Source of the DNA: Ridgeia piscesae
Lineage: Eukaryota > Annelida > Polychaeta > Sabellida > Siboglinidae
Direction: 5' to 3'
Assembly (NCBI GenBank): GCA_025642075.2
Contig: JAODUO010000113.1
Location: 432,501-496,500 of the forward strand
DNA: 64,000 nt
A program made the translations under genes and the position numbers. Under the pieces are notes generated by a model. That model was given only the letters and a program-made list of their open reading frames with translations, had not been told where the DNA came from and did no database searches. Position 1 is the stretch's first letter. The number at the start of each line of letters is the position of its first letter. This document shows, piece by piece, positions 47,731-58,610 of this stretch.

Positions 47731-49600
47731 GTCGTTGATAAGGAGCAAAGTTGAATTTTTGAAAGAGTAAAATCTTGCCTTTTAGTGCTTATCTGTTATC
47801 ATAATGTGAAAATATTAGTGAAATGGTGCAGAGCCTACTTTAACTGGTTCATCTCAGCTTTCTTTCCAGAATGCTTTCACGGTAACCACAGCTCCTCCAT
47901 TTCTGTCATTATGAAAACATCCTTTTCAAACTACAACCTCAGTTTCCAGCTCCATATTCACAGCTGCATTCAGTCATTTATACAATAGCAATTTGGCACT
48001 GGCATCAACTGGAACAATAATTTACGTCTCAGTCCAGACAATGGATTATAAACTAGCACTGTTAGGCAGCGGAAATTTGTGTAAGTTATTTATAGGACAG
48101 AAGATGTATAGTAATGCATGTAGTTATGTCACTTTAGTAACCGTTTGTGACTTCTGAGAAAACTGTATATCCTTGTACATTGACTTCGAGCGTGTCAGTG
48201 GTGTCATTAACCCCGTGTGAATCTCCCAGCAGGCTCATCCTGTTGTTGTGTTGCTAGGCAACAGCAAGAGTTGACATTTGGTAAACGTGTATGCTCCGAC
48301 ACCAGGGATTTCGTTAATTAGACTGTCAAAAGCACACAGATGACCCATCTACTGTGTCGCTCCAACTCCTTGGGGAAACTAGGAAATTGCTGTTTCCCTT
48401 GCGACCAGTTATCCCAGCCGTTTCAGTTCCGTTCCAAACGAGCAGTTGGTGTTTTTAATAAAATATGTGATCATATGAAACCTTTCTAGTTGAGTTGTCC
48501 CTAGGACACGGAGGCAGGCAATTTCCATGCCCACTGAACCGTTCAGTCTCTGACTAACCTTTAATCAACTACAGTGCATTTATTCGTTGTGTTTTGTCTC
48601 GATGAGAACGGGTAGGATTGATGGGGATGGCACGATCGGTGAATAATTAATAACGTAGCAAAGGCCATCACATGTATTAAATGGTTGTTTTAATGAGTGA
48701 CCTTTTTAAATGGATAGTTTCCTTTGTTCCTCTCCGGCGGTGTATTCACAACTCGGCCTGCCACCTTGGACCGACTGTGAAATTATCTCCCATAAACCAT
48801 CCGGTTGTGACATGCCATTTTGAAGGCGTGTTCTTTTATCACTTTTATTACGGCGTGAACGTCATCATTTAATGCCTCGCTGTCAGGTGACATTTGACTC
48901 AGCTGAAAACAACAAACAAAAATTGTTGCGTCTTTTGCGTTCAGTCGACAGGTTCTGGAGATTAAAATTGTCATAGTCCGTCACACTAAAACTTCGTCTA
49001 AGCAGGCTATTGTAGATTTGGTGAGATATATATCTCGATTCCTTGGTATTGATCTGTTTAAAAACGATTTCAGCATTTACTAGCAAGCTGTGCAGTGTGA
49101 ATTTAAATCTGCATGCAATAACTTTCAAGCAACTGTTTCTTGTACTGTTCTTTAGGAAGGTGAAAGAAACCCATACTTGTTAGAGTGACATCTAGAGAGT
49201 TGCACTGTTTGGTTTCGTGCACAGTCTGTGACGTACAGCATTGTAGTGGGTTCGTGAAAACTGATTTTGATATTAACAATGACTAATTGATGGTGATATT
49301 TAACTTGACATGCATAGATAGGTATTAATATAGTAATGTTTGAGTGCTGTCAGTGAAGTCCCTAGGTCTCCTCGCTACCTTTTGGTTCATCCCCGTTCTT
49401 GGACTTTTGGCCTCTGTTTTTAAGAAGACCATTGGTTATTAGGAGAACTTTATTTAATAGCATGTTGGTGAGATGCTTTTTAGGGTGCTTTCTTTGTATC
49501 TGAGATAATTCAGTGCTGATCCACACTCCAGATGGTGCCACTGAACGAACCGGGCGCGGTCTTTAGCGAGACCACAACTCATGCTAAAAATGTTTTGTTG
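47731..49600. other. No recognised gene
   Basis: AT-rich DNA without domain-bearing ORFs. Acceptor-like tracts occur (e.g. CTTTCTTTCCAG near 47869), but no downstream exon could be supported. Confidence 0.4.
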
Positions 49601-50955
49601 AGAAACCATACATGCTAGACATGGTCTGTGTATAGACCACACTTCTTGCCAGGCATGGTCTGTGTGGTGAGTGGAGACCACACCTCTCACCAGACATGGT
49701 CTGTGTGGTGAGTGGAGACCACACTTCTCGCCAGACATGGACTATGTGGTGAGTGGAGACCACACCTCTCACCAGACATGGACTATGTGGTGAGTGGAGA
49801 CCACACTTCTCACCAGACATGGACTATGTGGTGAGTGGAGACCACACCTCTCACCAGACATGGACTATATGGTGAGTGGAGACCACACTTCTGGCCAGAC
49901 ATGGACTATGTGGTGAGTGGAGACCACACTTCTCGCCAGACATGGACTATGTGGTGAGTGGAGACCACACCTCTCACCAGACATGGACTATGTGGTGAGT
50001 GGAGACCACACTTCTCACCAGACATGGACTATGTGGTGAGTGGAGACCACACCTCTCACCAGACATGGACTATGTGGTGAGTGAGACCACACTCTGGCCA
50101 GACATGGACTATGTGGTGAGTGGAGACCACACCTCTCGCCAGACATGGACTATGTGGTGAGTGGAGACCACACCTCTCGCCAGACATGGACTATGTGGTG
50201 AGTGGAGACCACACCTCTCGCCAGACATGGACTATGTGGTGAGTGGAGACCACACTTCTCGCCAGACATGGACTATGTGGTGAGTGGAGACCACACCTCT
50301 CGCCAGACATGGACTATGTGGTGAGTGGAGACCACACCTCTCGCCAGACATGGACTATGTGGTGAGTGGAGACCACACCTCTCACCAGACATGGACTATG
50401 TGGTGAGTGGAGACCACACTTCTGGCCAGACATGGACTATGTGGTGAGTGGAGACCACACCTCTCACCAGACATGGACTATGTGGTGAGTGGAGACCACA
50501 CCTCTCGCCAGACATGGTCTGTGTGGTGAGTGGAGACCACACCTCTCGCCAGACATGGACTATGTGGTGAGTGGAGACCACACCTCTCGCCAGACATGGT
50601 CTGTGTGGTGAGTCGAGACCACACCTCTCGCCAGACATGGACTATGTGGTGAGTGGAGACCACACCTCTCGCCAGACATGGTCTGTGTGGTGAGTCGAGA
50701 CCACACCTCTCGCCAGACATGGTCTGTGTGGTGAGTCGAGACCACACCTCTCGCCAGACATGGTCTGTGTGGTGAGTCGAGACCACACCTCTCGCCAGAC
50801 ATGGTCTGTGTGGTGAGTCGAGACCACACCTCTCGCCAGACATGGTCTGTGTGGTGAGTCGAGACCACACCTCTCGCCAGACATGGACTGTGTGGTGAGT
50901 GGAGACCACACCTCTCGCCAGACATGGTCTGTGTGGTGAGTCGAGACCACACCCA
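49601..50955. repeat. Minisatellite, 41-bp unit, about 32 copies
   Basis: The unit is GCCAGACATGGACTATGTGG then TGAGTGGAGACCACACCTCTC. Each contains TGTGGT and ACCACA eight bases apart (an inverted repeat) and the splice-donor-like string GGTGAGT. 41 is not a multiple of three; three units together shift through all frames, so long minus-strand ORFs arise by absence of stops. Confidence 0.95.
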
Positions 50956-51017
50956 GTGCCAAACAGTAAATACAGAGATCACACATGCCAAAGAGACGGT
51001 CTGTTGAGAGACCTCAG

Positions 51018-51355
51018 TCTAGGCACGGTTTGTTTGATGCTGACATGGTCTGTTTGATGCTGACAAAGTCTGTTTGATGCTGACATGGTTTGTTTGATGC
51101 TGACATGTTCTGTTTAATGCTGACATGTTCTGTTTGATGCTGACATGGTCTATTTGATGCTGACATGGTTTGTTTGATGCTGACATGGTCTGTTTGATAC
51201 TGACATGTTCTGTTTGATGCTGACATGTTCTGTTTGATGCTGACATGGTCTATTTGATGCTGACATGGTTTGTTTGATGCTGACATGGTCTGTTTGATAC
51301 TGACATGTTCTGTTTGATGCTGACATGTTCTGTTTGATGCTGACATGTTCTGTTT
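51018..51355. repeat. Minisatellite, 20-bp unit, about 17 copies
   Basis: The unit is TGACATGGTCTGTTTGATGC with C/T and G/T variants. A ~120-bp higher-order repeat is visible (51120-51240 nearly repeats at 51240-51350). Confidence 0.95.
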
Positions 51356-51427
51356 GGAAATCCTTTAATTGCCTCTCAGTACTGGTGAATGGCGCCACAA
51401 ACAAATACATCACATTCACTCCAGCGT

Positions 51428-51893
51428 AAGATGTATCATCACATGTATCATCATGTGTATCATCACATGTATCATGTGAATCATCACGTGTATCATCACA
51501 TGTATCATCACATCACGTGTATCATCACGTGTATCATCACATCACATGTATCATCACGTGTATCATCATGTGTGTCATCATGTGTATCATCACGTGTGTC
51601 ATCACGTGTGTCATCACGTGTATCATCACGTGTATCATCACGTGTATCATCACGTGTATCATCACATGTATCATCACGTATGTCATCACGTATGTCATCA
51701 CGTGTATCATCACGTGTGTCATGTGTATCATCACGTGTATCATCACGTGTGTCATCACGTGTGTCATCACGCGTGTCATCACGCGTGTCATCATGCGTGT
51801 CATCACGTGTGTCATCATGTGTGTCATCACGCATGTTATCACGTGTGTCATCACGCGTGTCATCACGCGTGTCATCAGGCGTATCATTTCCAC
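51428..51893. repeat. Minisatellite, 12-bp unit TCATCACGTGTA, CACGTG-rich
   Basis: About 38 units. I count 17 exact CACGTG palindromes by eye, plus CATGTG, CACGTA and CGCGTG variants. Six-frame ORFs here (Val-Ser-Ser, Asp-Asp-Thr, His-His etc.) are artefacts of the 12-bp period. Confidence 0.95.
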
Positions 51894-52889
51894 AGTGACG
51901 CAACCTTGTTTTGTCTAGATTTAAGACGCGCGCAAATTAATCGCTCGCCCGCTAATTGGTACCATTTACATGTCACATTGCCACTCATCGCCACCTGGTC
52001 GATCGTTTCATGTCATGCCAGTCATCAAGGAGCTGACATATATGGTCCGCTCAGAAACGTTACTGTCACGTGCAGTAAATATAATGGTGTTTTCGGTACA
52101 ATATTTATGTTGTGTCCTCGTCGTGAAATATTAACCGTCAGAACAAATGAAAAAACAACAGGCACACTTGAAGCCGTCCACATCAGAAACCAGAAACGTA
52201 CGAATGGAGCTTACGTAACAGGAAATCAAAGATGGATTATTGGGAAGCAGAATTGCATGTTTTCATTGATGTCAAAGTCACAAGAAATCAGAATTTTGAT
52301 TCTCGGTTAGGCTCGCAGTGCACATAGTAGCAACATTTGATTGGCAATTTCCGTTGTTGCTCTGACATTCAATAACCAGCCAATATTTATCTTCCACAAT
52401 GCCTGTGTTCTATTATTGTGTCCAATAATTCTTTACGTAACGTGAGTCATCTAAAAATAAACAACATGCAAATAGCACTATCTGAATCCACGTGAAGGAT
52501 TGACTAAAATCCTCTTTAATTTACTTACTGATGCCAGGAACCATGTATTGCATAACATAAAATATAAATACCTTTATACCGAATTTTTTGTAGTTTTATT
52601 GTCACTGTCTTGTATGAATAGACCAGAACACAGAATTGTTCATAGTGACAGATAAAATAATGAGTTTTACATCAGAAGTTTGGAATTGAATAAATTATAA
52701 AATAAGTGTTAAGCTTGTTGGATTATTAATGCAGTATTTAGCATCGAGTTTAATTTGTTGTAAAAAGGTAACTTATATTTTGTTTATATAATTTTGTCCT
52801 CAATAACAGTATTTTTTTATAATATAATAGTTTTTATTGCAATTATAATATTTAAAACATGATCATATCTATATTAATCTATATCTATA

Positions 52890-52890
52890 T

Positions 52891-52963
<73 letters not shown>
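52890..52963. repeat. (TA)n microsatellite
   Basis: About 70 bp of pure TA. Confidence 0.95.
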
Positions 52964-53051
52964 GTATGTGTGTTTATATATAATATGTATTTAGATATAT
53001 ATGTATATATACAAAGGGTTATTAGTGAAATAAAGATTTAATGGAAATGTT

Positions 53052-53061
53052 ATGTGTGTGC

Positions 53062-53104
<43 letters not shown>

Positions 53105-53112
53105 TGTGTGCG
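53052..53112. repeat. (GCGT)n microsatellite
   Basis: About 13 GCGT units. Confidence 0.95.
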
Positions 53113-54632
53113 TTAAACATGTTTTGAATTCGATCTCATAGACTCGTATTAAATATCTCTTCAGTCCAGTGACTATCATCACTATTTTGTGATCTTTGTA
53201 ATGATACAAGTCCACACACACACAGAGAGACCTTTCCCGTTAAATGTCGGCAAAAAACAGACGAGGCGTGGACTTTGATGCGTGATCAAATGCGCGAACC
53301 GTTGTGTGATGGCATTCAGGGATGATTGCTTTCGTGTCATTTTGTCTGAAACCGGCATCAAATTAATCGGTGGCGTCCGTCCGTCAGTACTACAGGTGGG
53401 CTTTCATGTGTGGTGTCGGTGTGTCACGTCAGTCGACAAACCTGTGCATGTTTGTTTGTGAGAGTCATGGCCTGCACACGCCACCACAGCAGCACCAACG
53501 GTGCGGAGAGCCACCGTGCTGCGCCGTGCTTGTGTTGACAGTACAGGCGACAGACCCTGGCGTGGAGACACGTGTTTATTGGCCTCAGGTGTCGCGCACT
53601 GCGTGGATAGTGTGTACATACATGCGTCCGCTTTAGTCACCTGCAGCGAGTGGTTTTTGTCCAGTTAGTTTGCTGCCGGGCTGGACTGTCCACATGAGTG
53701 ACCACTGGCTTGCTGGTGTCACAGCTGTCATGGCACAGCTCGTCACACTGCCTTGTGACGTCGTCGTCACAAGGTGACAAGGACCGACTTACTTGTCGAC
53801 ACACCTTGCGTTGTTGGCATGGTGTGTTGCACATCTTGAGATGTGTTGAATCTTGTATGATGCGTAACACATTTTGTGATGTGTTCTGCTTTGTCGTCGC
53901 GACTTCATAGACGCATGTGTTGGGGTTTTTCGTCAGCATGTGTAACACACCTACAGATGTGTTAAGCCTACACTGCCAGCATGACTTGTTATACACGTGA
54001 CACTACCCAGATGACAACAGTAATTCCACCGTCGCCCTGTGACTTGTGGACAAGTACGTTGATTGACACTGACAGGCAGGTGGGAAGGATTGATTACCTG
54101 CAGACAATCTGTTTACGGCATCAGTCTTTGAAGTGTGCCGGGCGTCGGTGTGTGCTCAATCTACCTTTGGATGTCGACGCTCATCGTAAAGTTGGGTCAA
54201 TTTAAGCGGCAGCTCTTGTGCGGGCTGCAGGTAGGCTGCCTCTGGCCATTGTGATGACATGAGCAGTGTCTGCTCTTGACTGAGGGACATGTGGACCACA
54301 AAGGTTGTGTAGACTGGTAGAGGGTATCTAATTGATGCGCGTGCTCACACACAGTTATATTAAACATAACGAGTGGTAATAAATAGGGGACGCCCGTCCG
54401 TGGATGTTATGAATCTACAGATGTGTGTCTTCGCTTAAGAGAAGACACTGGAGCGTGCGTGTGACTGCACGCAGTACCTGATAGGATGAAAAGTGAATTG
54501 AGAGGACTGTGTCTGTGGCGTTGTTCTGTGCCGCTGTTGTCGCAGTCACACACCTGAAGCAGTTAACATGAGACAGGTAACATGGTTGCGTGTATTACCC
54601 CGCCCTCATCTAAATTGGTCATCCGTGGCAGC

Positions 54633-54659
54633 ATGAGTGTCGACAGCCATGTGGGGTGA
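54633..54659 (+). promoter_or_regulatory. Upstream ORF in the GPCR 5' leader
   Basis: An ATG at 54633 opens eight codons (M-S-V-D-S-H-V-G) and stops at 54657-54659, 33 bases before the GPCR start and in the same frame. It fixes the main start at or after 54693 if this leader is transcribed, and could reduce translation of the receptor. Another ATG at 54649 is in a different frame. Confidence 0.4.
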
Positions 54660-54692
54660 CGATCCATACGGCCACGCGAGCAGAATGCGAGC

Positions 54693-57600
54693 ATGTTCCC
54701 AGACACCCCACTGACGACGCTTCAAATCAACGACACGAACAACACCGGCGACGGCGACACTGACACACTTCAAACCGACCTCACCATCGGCATCGTCATG
54801 AGCATATTCGGCATCGTCGTCATGGCGACAAACGGCATTGCCCTCACGGCATCGCGCTACACGACCGGCGGCCGATGCCCGGAGATGATCTTCATCCGGA
54901 CCCTCTGTGTGGCGGACACCCTGGCGGGGTTGTACGGATTTCTGCGCCCCATCCAACTCCTCACCTGCCCCCGGTGGGCGAATTGCTTCCTCGCTGAGGC
55001 TTTGCTCTTCACGTCGTTCATGGCGTCGAACCTGACACTGGTGCTAACAACTGTCGACTGCTACGTGCGCATCTGTCATCACGCGCTCTTCTACGTGAAC
55101 AAAACCACCGTCATCTTCACGCTTGTCGTGCTGTGGAATGCTGCGTTCGTCATCGGGTTTGTGCCGCAGATGGACCTGAACGACGACGCCCGCGCGTGCT
55201 CGTTCTTCCATTTCTACAACACCAATTATCTCGTGTTTGTCGTCGCCGTGTTTGCCACGTGCATGGTGCCGTCGGTTGCGATACTCGCGTACATGCACGC
55301 GACGACACACCGCAATGCGCCCATCTCGTGCCTGTTCTACAGCGCCGAGCTCGCGAAGGATATCGTCACCACCGTACAGCTCGATGTCGCTGCACAGGTC
55401 GTGTTTTCCATTCCGTTCGTCGTCTATCTCATGCTGTACTGCCACGGCTGTCGACTGTACGGCAGCTCGGACAACACTACAGACATGATGTTGCTGCCGA
55501 TCCCTTTCCTTCTCAAGTCGCTGCTAACCGCCGTGTTGCATTGTGTCTACTCGAAGAAGATCAAGATTGTCCTGATCGCGTGTTGTCGTCACTACATCCC
55601 ATGTTGTGTTCGCTTTAACGTGGACGTCGGGCAGGACAGCGGCGCTGCGATTGCAACAATTTTGTGTATCGACGACAGCAGCACGTCAAACACGTCGCGG
55701 TCGATTCGTTTCAAATCCGAATACCCAGCAGGGGGCAGCACACAAAGACAGTTGCCGCAAAATATCGATCCGGCCACAAACGGCTATTACAATCCGGTGT
55801 CGTTGGAGCGATTGCCGTATCGTGCGTGTCTTAGTTCCGACCAGGTGTTCAATATACAGCAGGACACGTCCAGCTCAACGGTAGAAAGTGATTCTTCATT
55901 GGGTTTACCCAGCACGTCATGGATTAGACCACCCTATAATCATTCATACATGTTCCGTCCCAGCCTCGGTAATTTGTCTGACTTCTACCCGTCCACCGAA
56001 GGATCGAGTGTGGAGCGAAGCAGTAGCGGGGAAACTGTAGGACCGCAGCAAGTGTCGGAGCAAGCCACGATTGGTGGAACGATCAGGCCACTGAACTCTT
56101 CAGACAACTTCAGGAGAGAATCCAGTGCCATAGGCAGAAGACATTCGCACTGTTCACTGGATGTTGATAGGATATATTATGGCGGTTTGGTTGAAAGCGT
56201 GGAAGAAGACCAGGTGACATCACAGGCCGAAACACCGTTGAAGAAAGGCGCGGATGGAATAACGGAACAGGGCATCGCAAGACTGCGCTACCTTGTGGAG
56301 CAGGAACGAACCAGTCGACCACAATCGGAGCAATGCGGAGCACGTGGAGTGAGATTAGAGGAGTGTGAAGTGATGTCACCAGGTCTGTGCGAAAGACGGA
56401 GGAGGTACGGAGTGCGCTCTCAGAGTCTGCTCGACGGACTACGGCCGACGAGACTCGACTGTTTACTGGAGCGTGACGAGACGCGGTTCACCGAACCGAG
56501 TCAGGGGGAATACAGGACCTACACAACGAGGTCCCAAAGCCTGCCGGAACACTTCTTCTCCCCCATCCTCTCTCCCAAATCCCACCAGCGCGCCACCAAC
56601 AGCCTCTTTCACTCCCACCGCAAAAAGCCGTCATTCCTGCGGCTGCCGTCTGAAGTTGACCTCGGTCAGTCTATGCAGTTGAAGGCATCTGTGCCTTGTG
56701 GACATTTCGTGTCCACCAACGTCGACCCCTACTGCCCAATACACGGGCATATGCAGAAGAGGGCATATCCGGGTAATTCTGTCAACACCGTCGTGTCAGA
56801 CCACTCACAAAGTGAGGCAACTTTGTCACATGTCACAAGTCACAAAGAATCGGACGTGTCAACGAATGAACAGAGTAGCACAAACAGGGACATAGCATGT
56901 CAGTTTCCACTCCGGGTCAATCTCGATGATTACATCGCTGGCTTCAAGAAGATGAGACATCCACGAAGCAACCATCACCTGTGGAGTAAATCAGAGAATT
57001 CACCGGCAAATACCACGAGTGGTTTTTCACATCAGCGAGGCACCAGCAACGATAATGGGGCACGCTCGACATACGCCTCAAAGGTATTGTCGCCACCCGC
57101 GGTGCGCTGTAAATTATCCTCGAGAGCACCGGCAAACCACGGTGGGTCCAATCACATTGGTTCGTTAATGGATAAGACAACGAAACCTTTCTTATTGCCG
57201 CATACGTCAGGTGATTTAACTAGCGTGGTGAGGTCGGCAGACGAAATGAAACATGATAATCCCATAAAGTTGCTCGAATGTCCCAGCTCATCAAGTCCGA
57301 GGCATTTCACGCAGTCAGAAGTGCACACGATGCCGATGCTGTCACCGGCTGTTTTGATTAAAAAACAACTGAGACTGGATGTGGTTTGCCCTGTGAGCGG
57401 GGAAGACATACTGTTGCAGGCGGTTTGTGATTCACCACCTCAAGCATCTGACGCAGAGAAGACAAATCCTTCACAGGCAGTCGTTTGTGCAAGGAAGAAC
57501 ATTTGCCATGACACAGGCGATGTCAGTTGTCGTCAAGCCGGGGAGAACATTTCGTGTAACACACCTGATGTGGATTGTGACTACGCAGGGGAAAATATTT

Positions 57601-58034
57601 CTTGCAACACATCAGATGTGAATTGCAGTGGTGCTCGGGACATTTCATGTGGCACGGCTGATGTTGATTTTCATTGCGCAGGGGAAATCATTCCGCGCAA
57701 CACGTCCAACGGAGATTATCGTCTTGCCAGCGTAAACAATTCATGTGACACAGCGCACAACAGTCCTCACACAAATTCAACAGTGGAGAATATTTCAGCA
57801 ACTGACGGTTCGCATGATCCAATGCCTATATCGATGAATGAAACATCTGGATCAATCGTTTCTGAAAGTTTGACGAGTAAACAGTGTCACGACAAAGTTG
57901 TTCATGTAAATGACCTCAGAACAAAAACAAACAGTTTATTAGAAGAACAGCGCGGTCGTGCGGATATTAGTGTGATATTAAACTGTAGGACGTTGAGACC
58001 GCAAGAGACGGTCGTGACCGACACGCGGATGTGA
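54693..58034 (+). CDS. Orphan rhodopsin-like GPCR, atypical, giant C-tail
   Basis: 1113 codons, uninterrupted. N-terminus with two glycosylation sequons (N13DT, N16NT). TM1 ~32-54 (N47), TM2 ~65-87 (LCVADTLAG, D75), TM3 ~99-125, TM4 ~138-158 (W148), TM5 ~178-201 (P193), TM6 ~227-250 (FSIP, P241), TM7 ~263-286, helix 8 KKIKIVLIACC with possible palmitoylation at C297/C298. C98 and C169 suit the conserved disulfide. Class A landmarks are present in TM1, TM2, TM4, TM5 and TM6. TM3 ends D122-C-Y instead of DRY, and TM7 has TAVLH where NPxxY is expected. The tail (~295-1113) is about as long as two ordinary receptors and hydrophilic, with RSQSLP at 613-618 (14-3-3-type motif), RSQSL at 575 and a 16-residue Cys repeat at ~932-1020. 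No introns are needed, which could reflect retroposition. Ligand and subfamily unknown; the FIRTLCVADTLAG segment faintly recalls lipid-receptor groups. Confidence 0.88.
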   Translation: MFPDTPLTTLQINDTNNTGDGDTDTLQTDLTIGIVMSIFGIVVMATNGIALTASRYTTGGRCPEMIFIRTLCVADTLAGLYGFLRPIQLLTCPRWANCFLAEALLFTSFMASNLTLVLTTVDCYVRICHHALFYVNKTTVIFTLVVLWNAAFVIGFVPQMDLNDDARACSFFHFYNTNYLVFVVAVFATCMVPSVAILAYMHATTHRNAPISCLFYSAELAKDIVTTVQLDVAAQVVFSIPFVVYLMLYCHGCRLYGSSDNTTDMMLLPIPFLLKSLLTAVLHCVYSKKIKIVLIACCRHYIPCCVRFNVDVGQDSGAAIATILCIDDSSTSNTSRSIRFKSEYPAGGSTQRQLPQNIDPATNGYYNPVSLERLPYRACLSSDQVFNIQQDTSSSTVESDSSLGLPSTSWIRPPYNHSYMFRPSLGNLSDFYPSTEGSSVERSSSGETVGPQQVSEQATIGGTIRPLNSSDNFRRESSAIGRRHSHCSLDVDRIYYGGLVESVEEDQVTSQAETPLKKGADGITEQGIARLRYLVEQERTSRPQSEQCGARGVRLEECEVMSPGLCERRRRYGVRSQSLLDGLRPTRLDCLLERDETRFTEPSQGEYRTYTTRSQSLPEHFFSPILSPKSHQRATNSLFHSHRKKPSFLRLPSEVDLGQSMQLKASVPCGHFVSTNVDPYCPIHGHMQKRAYPGNSVNTVVSDHSQSEATLSHVTSHKESDVSTNEQSSTNRDIACQFPLRVNLDDYIAGFKKMRHPRSNHHLWSKSENSPANTTSGFSHQRGTSNDNGARSTYASKVLSPPAVRCKLSSRAPANHGGSNHIGSLMDKTTKPFLLPHTSGDLTSVVRSADEMKHDNPIKLLECPSSSSPRHFTQSEVHTMPMLSPAVLIKKQLRLDVVCPVSGEDILLQAVCDSPPQASDAEKTNPSQAVVCARKNICHDTGDVSCRQAGENISCNTPDVDCDYAGENISCNTSDVNCSGARDISCGTADVDFHCAGEIIPRNTSNGDYRLASVNNSCDTAHNSPHTNSTVENISATDGSHDPMPISMNETSGSIVSESLTSKQCHDKVVHVNDLRTKTNSLLEEQRGRADISVILNCRTLRPQETVVTDTRM
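57487..57750 (+). repeat. 16-residue repeat in the GPCR tail (about 5-6 units)
   Basis: Units: ARKNICHDTGDVSCRQ, AGENISCNTPDVDCDY, AGENISCNTSDVNCSG, ARDISCGTADVDFHC, AGEIIPRNTSNGDYRL, then a decayed ASVNNSCDTAHN. Two or three Cys per unit in a cytosolic tail is unusual. The bases diverge enough to suggest an old or selected repeat, unlike the young noncoding minisatellites nearby. Confidence 0.85.
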
Positions 58035-58214
58035 CAGGGCGGCAGACGACAGGTGTAACTTCTGAACTGCTGTGATATCCCCCGCATACTTTGTCTCTAT
58101 CGCAGAATCTATTCACTCGTTTTAGTTCGTCCAAAAATATTAAAATTTATTTAGCCAATCACACGTCAGTGTTGATGGTATTCAAATATGTTGTGTGTGA
58201 ATAGTTTATGTCAT
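58035..58214 (+). other. Start of the GPCR 3' UTR
   Basis: AT-rich sequence after the TGA at 58032-58034. A variant poly(A) signal ATTAAA occurs at 58138-58143, and a canonical AATAAA is near 60847. Which is used cannot be told. Confidence 0.3.
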
Positions 58215-58610
58215 GAACCTTGCTATTAAGGTCGGCAAAGTGACCTTAATCGAAAGGTGACTGAATTGAATTAGTAGGACAAACTAGCAAATTTATACTT
58301 CGCTGCTAAAAACACGAATACGAGACCATCGTAAAGTGACCCTAATTGTGAAATGGCTGTATTGCCATGGTGACCTTAATTGTGGGGTGGCTGTATTACT
58401 GAAAGTGATGCTCAACTTGGAATTGTACTTGATCTGATGTTTTTAGTCCCAACCCTGTGCACAGTGCTGTACTCATCCGTAATGGATCTGCACTGGAACC
58501 TCTGTATTAAGGACACCCTCAGGATTGGGTTGAAGTGATCTGAATGGTCAGCTGACTGTAACAGGAGTAATTTCCTACACTTTGCTATTACAAAAACAAT
58601 TTGTGCCTGG
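58215..58610. repeat. Dispersed repeat with ATTAAGGTCAC motifs
   Basis: Contains GCTATTAAGGTCGGCAAAGT, GTGACCTTAATCGAAAGGTG, TGACCTTAATTGTGGGGTGG and GGAACCTCTGTATTAAGGAC. Same motif family as 29225-29410 and 36310-36440. Several diverged pieces seem to lie next to each other here. Confidence 0.4.

Larger units (their letters stand above)
51894..54600. other. Spacer upstream of the GPCR gene
   Basis: Contains a long (TA)n run at 52890-52963 and (GCGT)n at 53052-53112. No exon recognised. Composition becomes more GC-rich from about 53380 towards the GPCR gene, which may mark its regulatory and 5' UTR DNA. Confidence 0.4.

Noticed and set aside
49601..51893. CRISPR-like direct repeats
   Set aside because: Repeats are head-to-tail with no unique spacers, in a eukaryotic genome without cas genes; they are minisatellites.
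54606..55618. ORFs overlapping the GPCR in other frames and on the minus strand
   Set aside because: GC-rich coding sequence commonly opens shadow frames; the 1113-codon frame has seven transmembrane helices.
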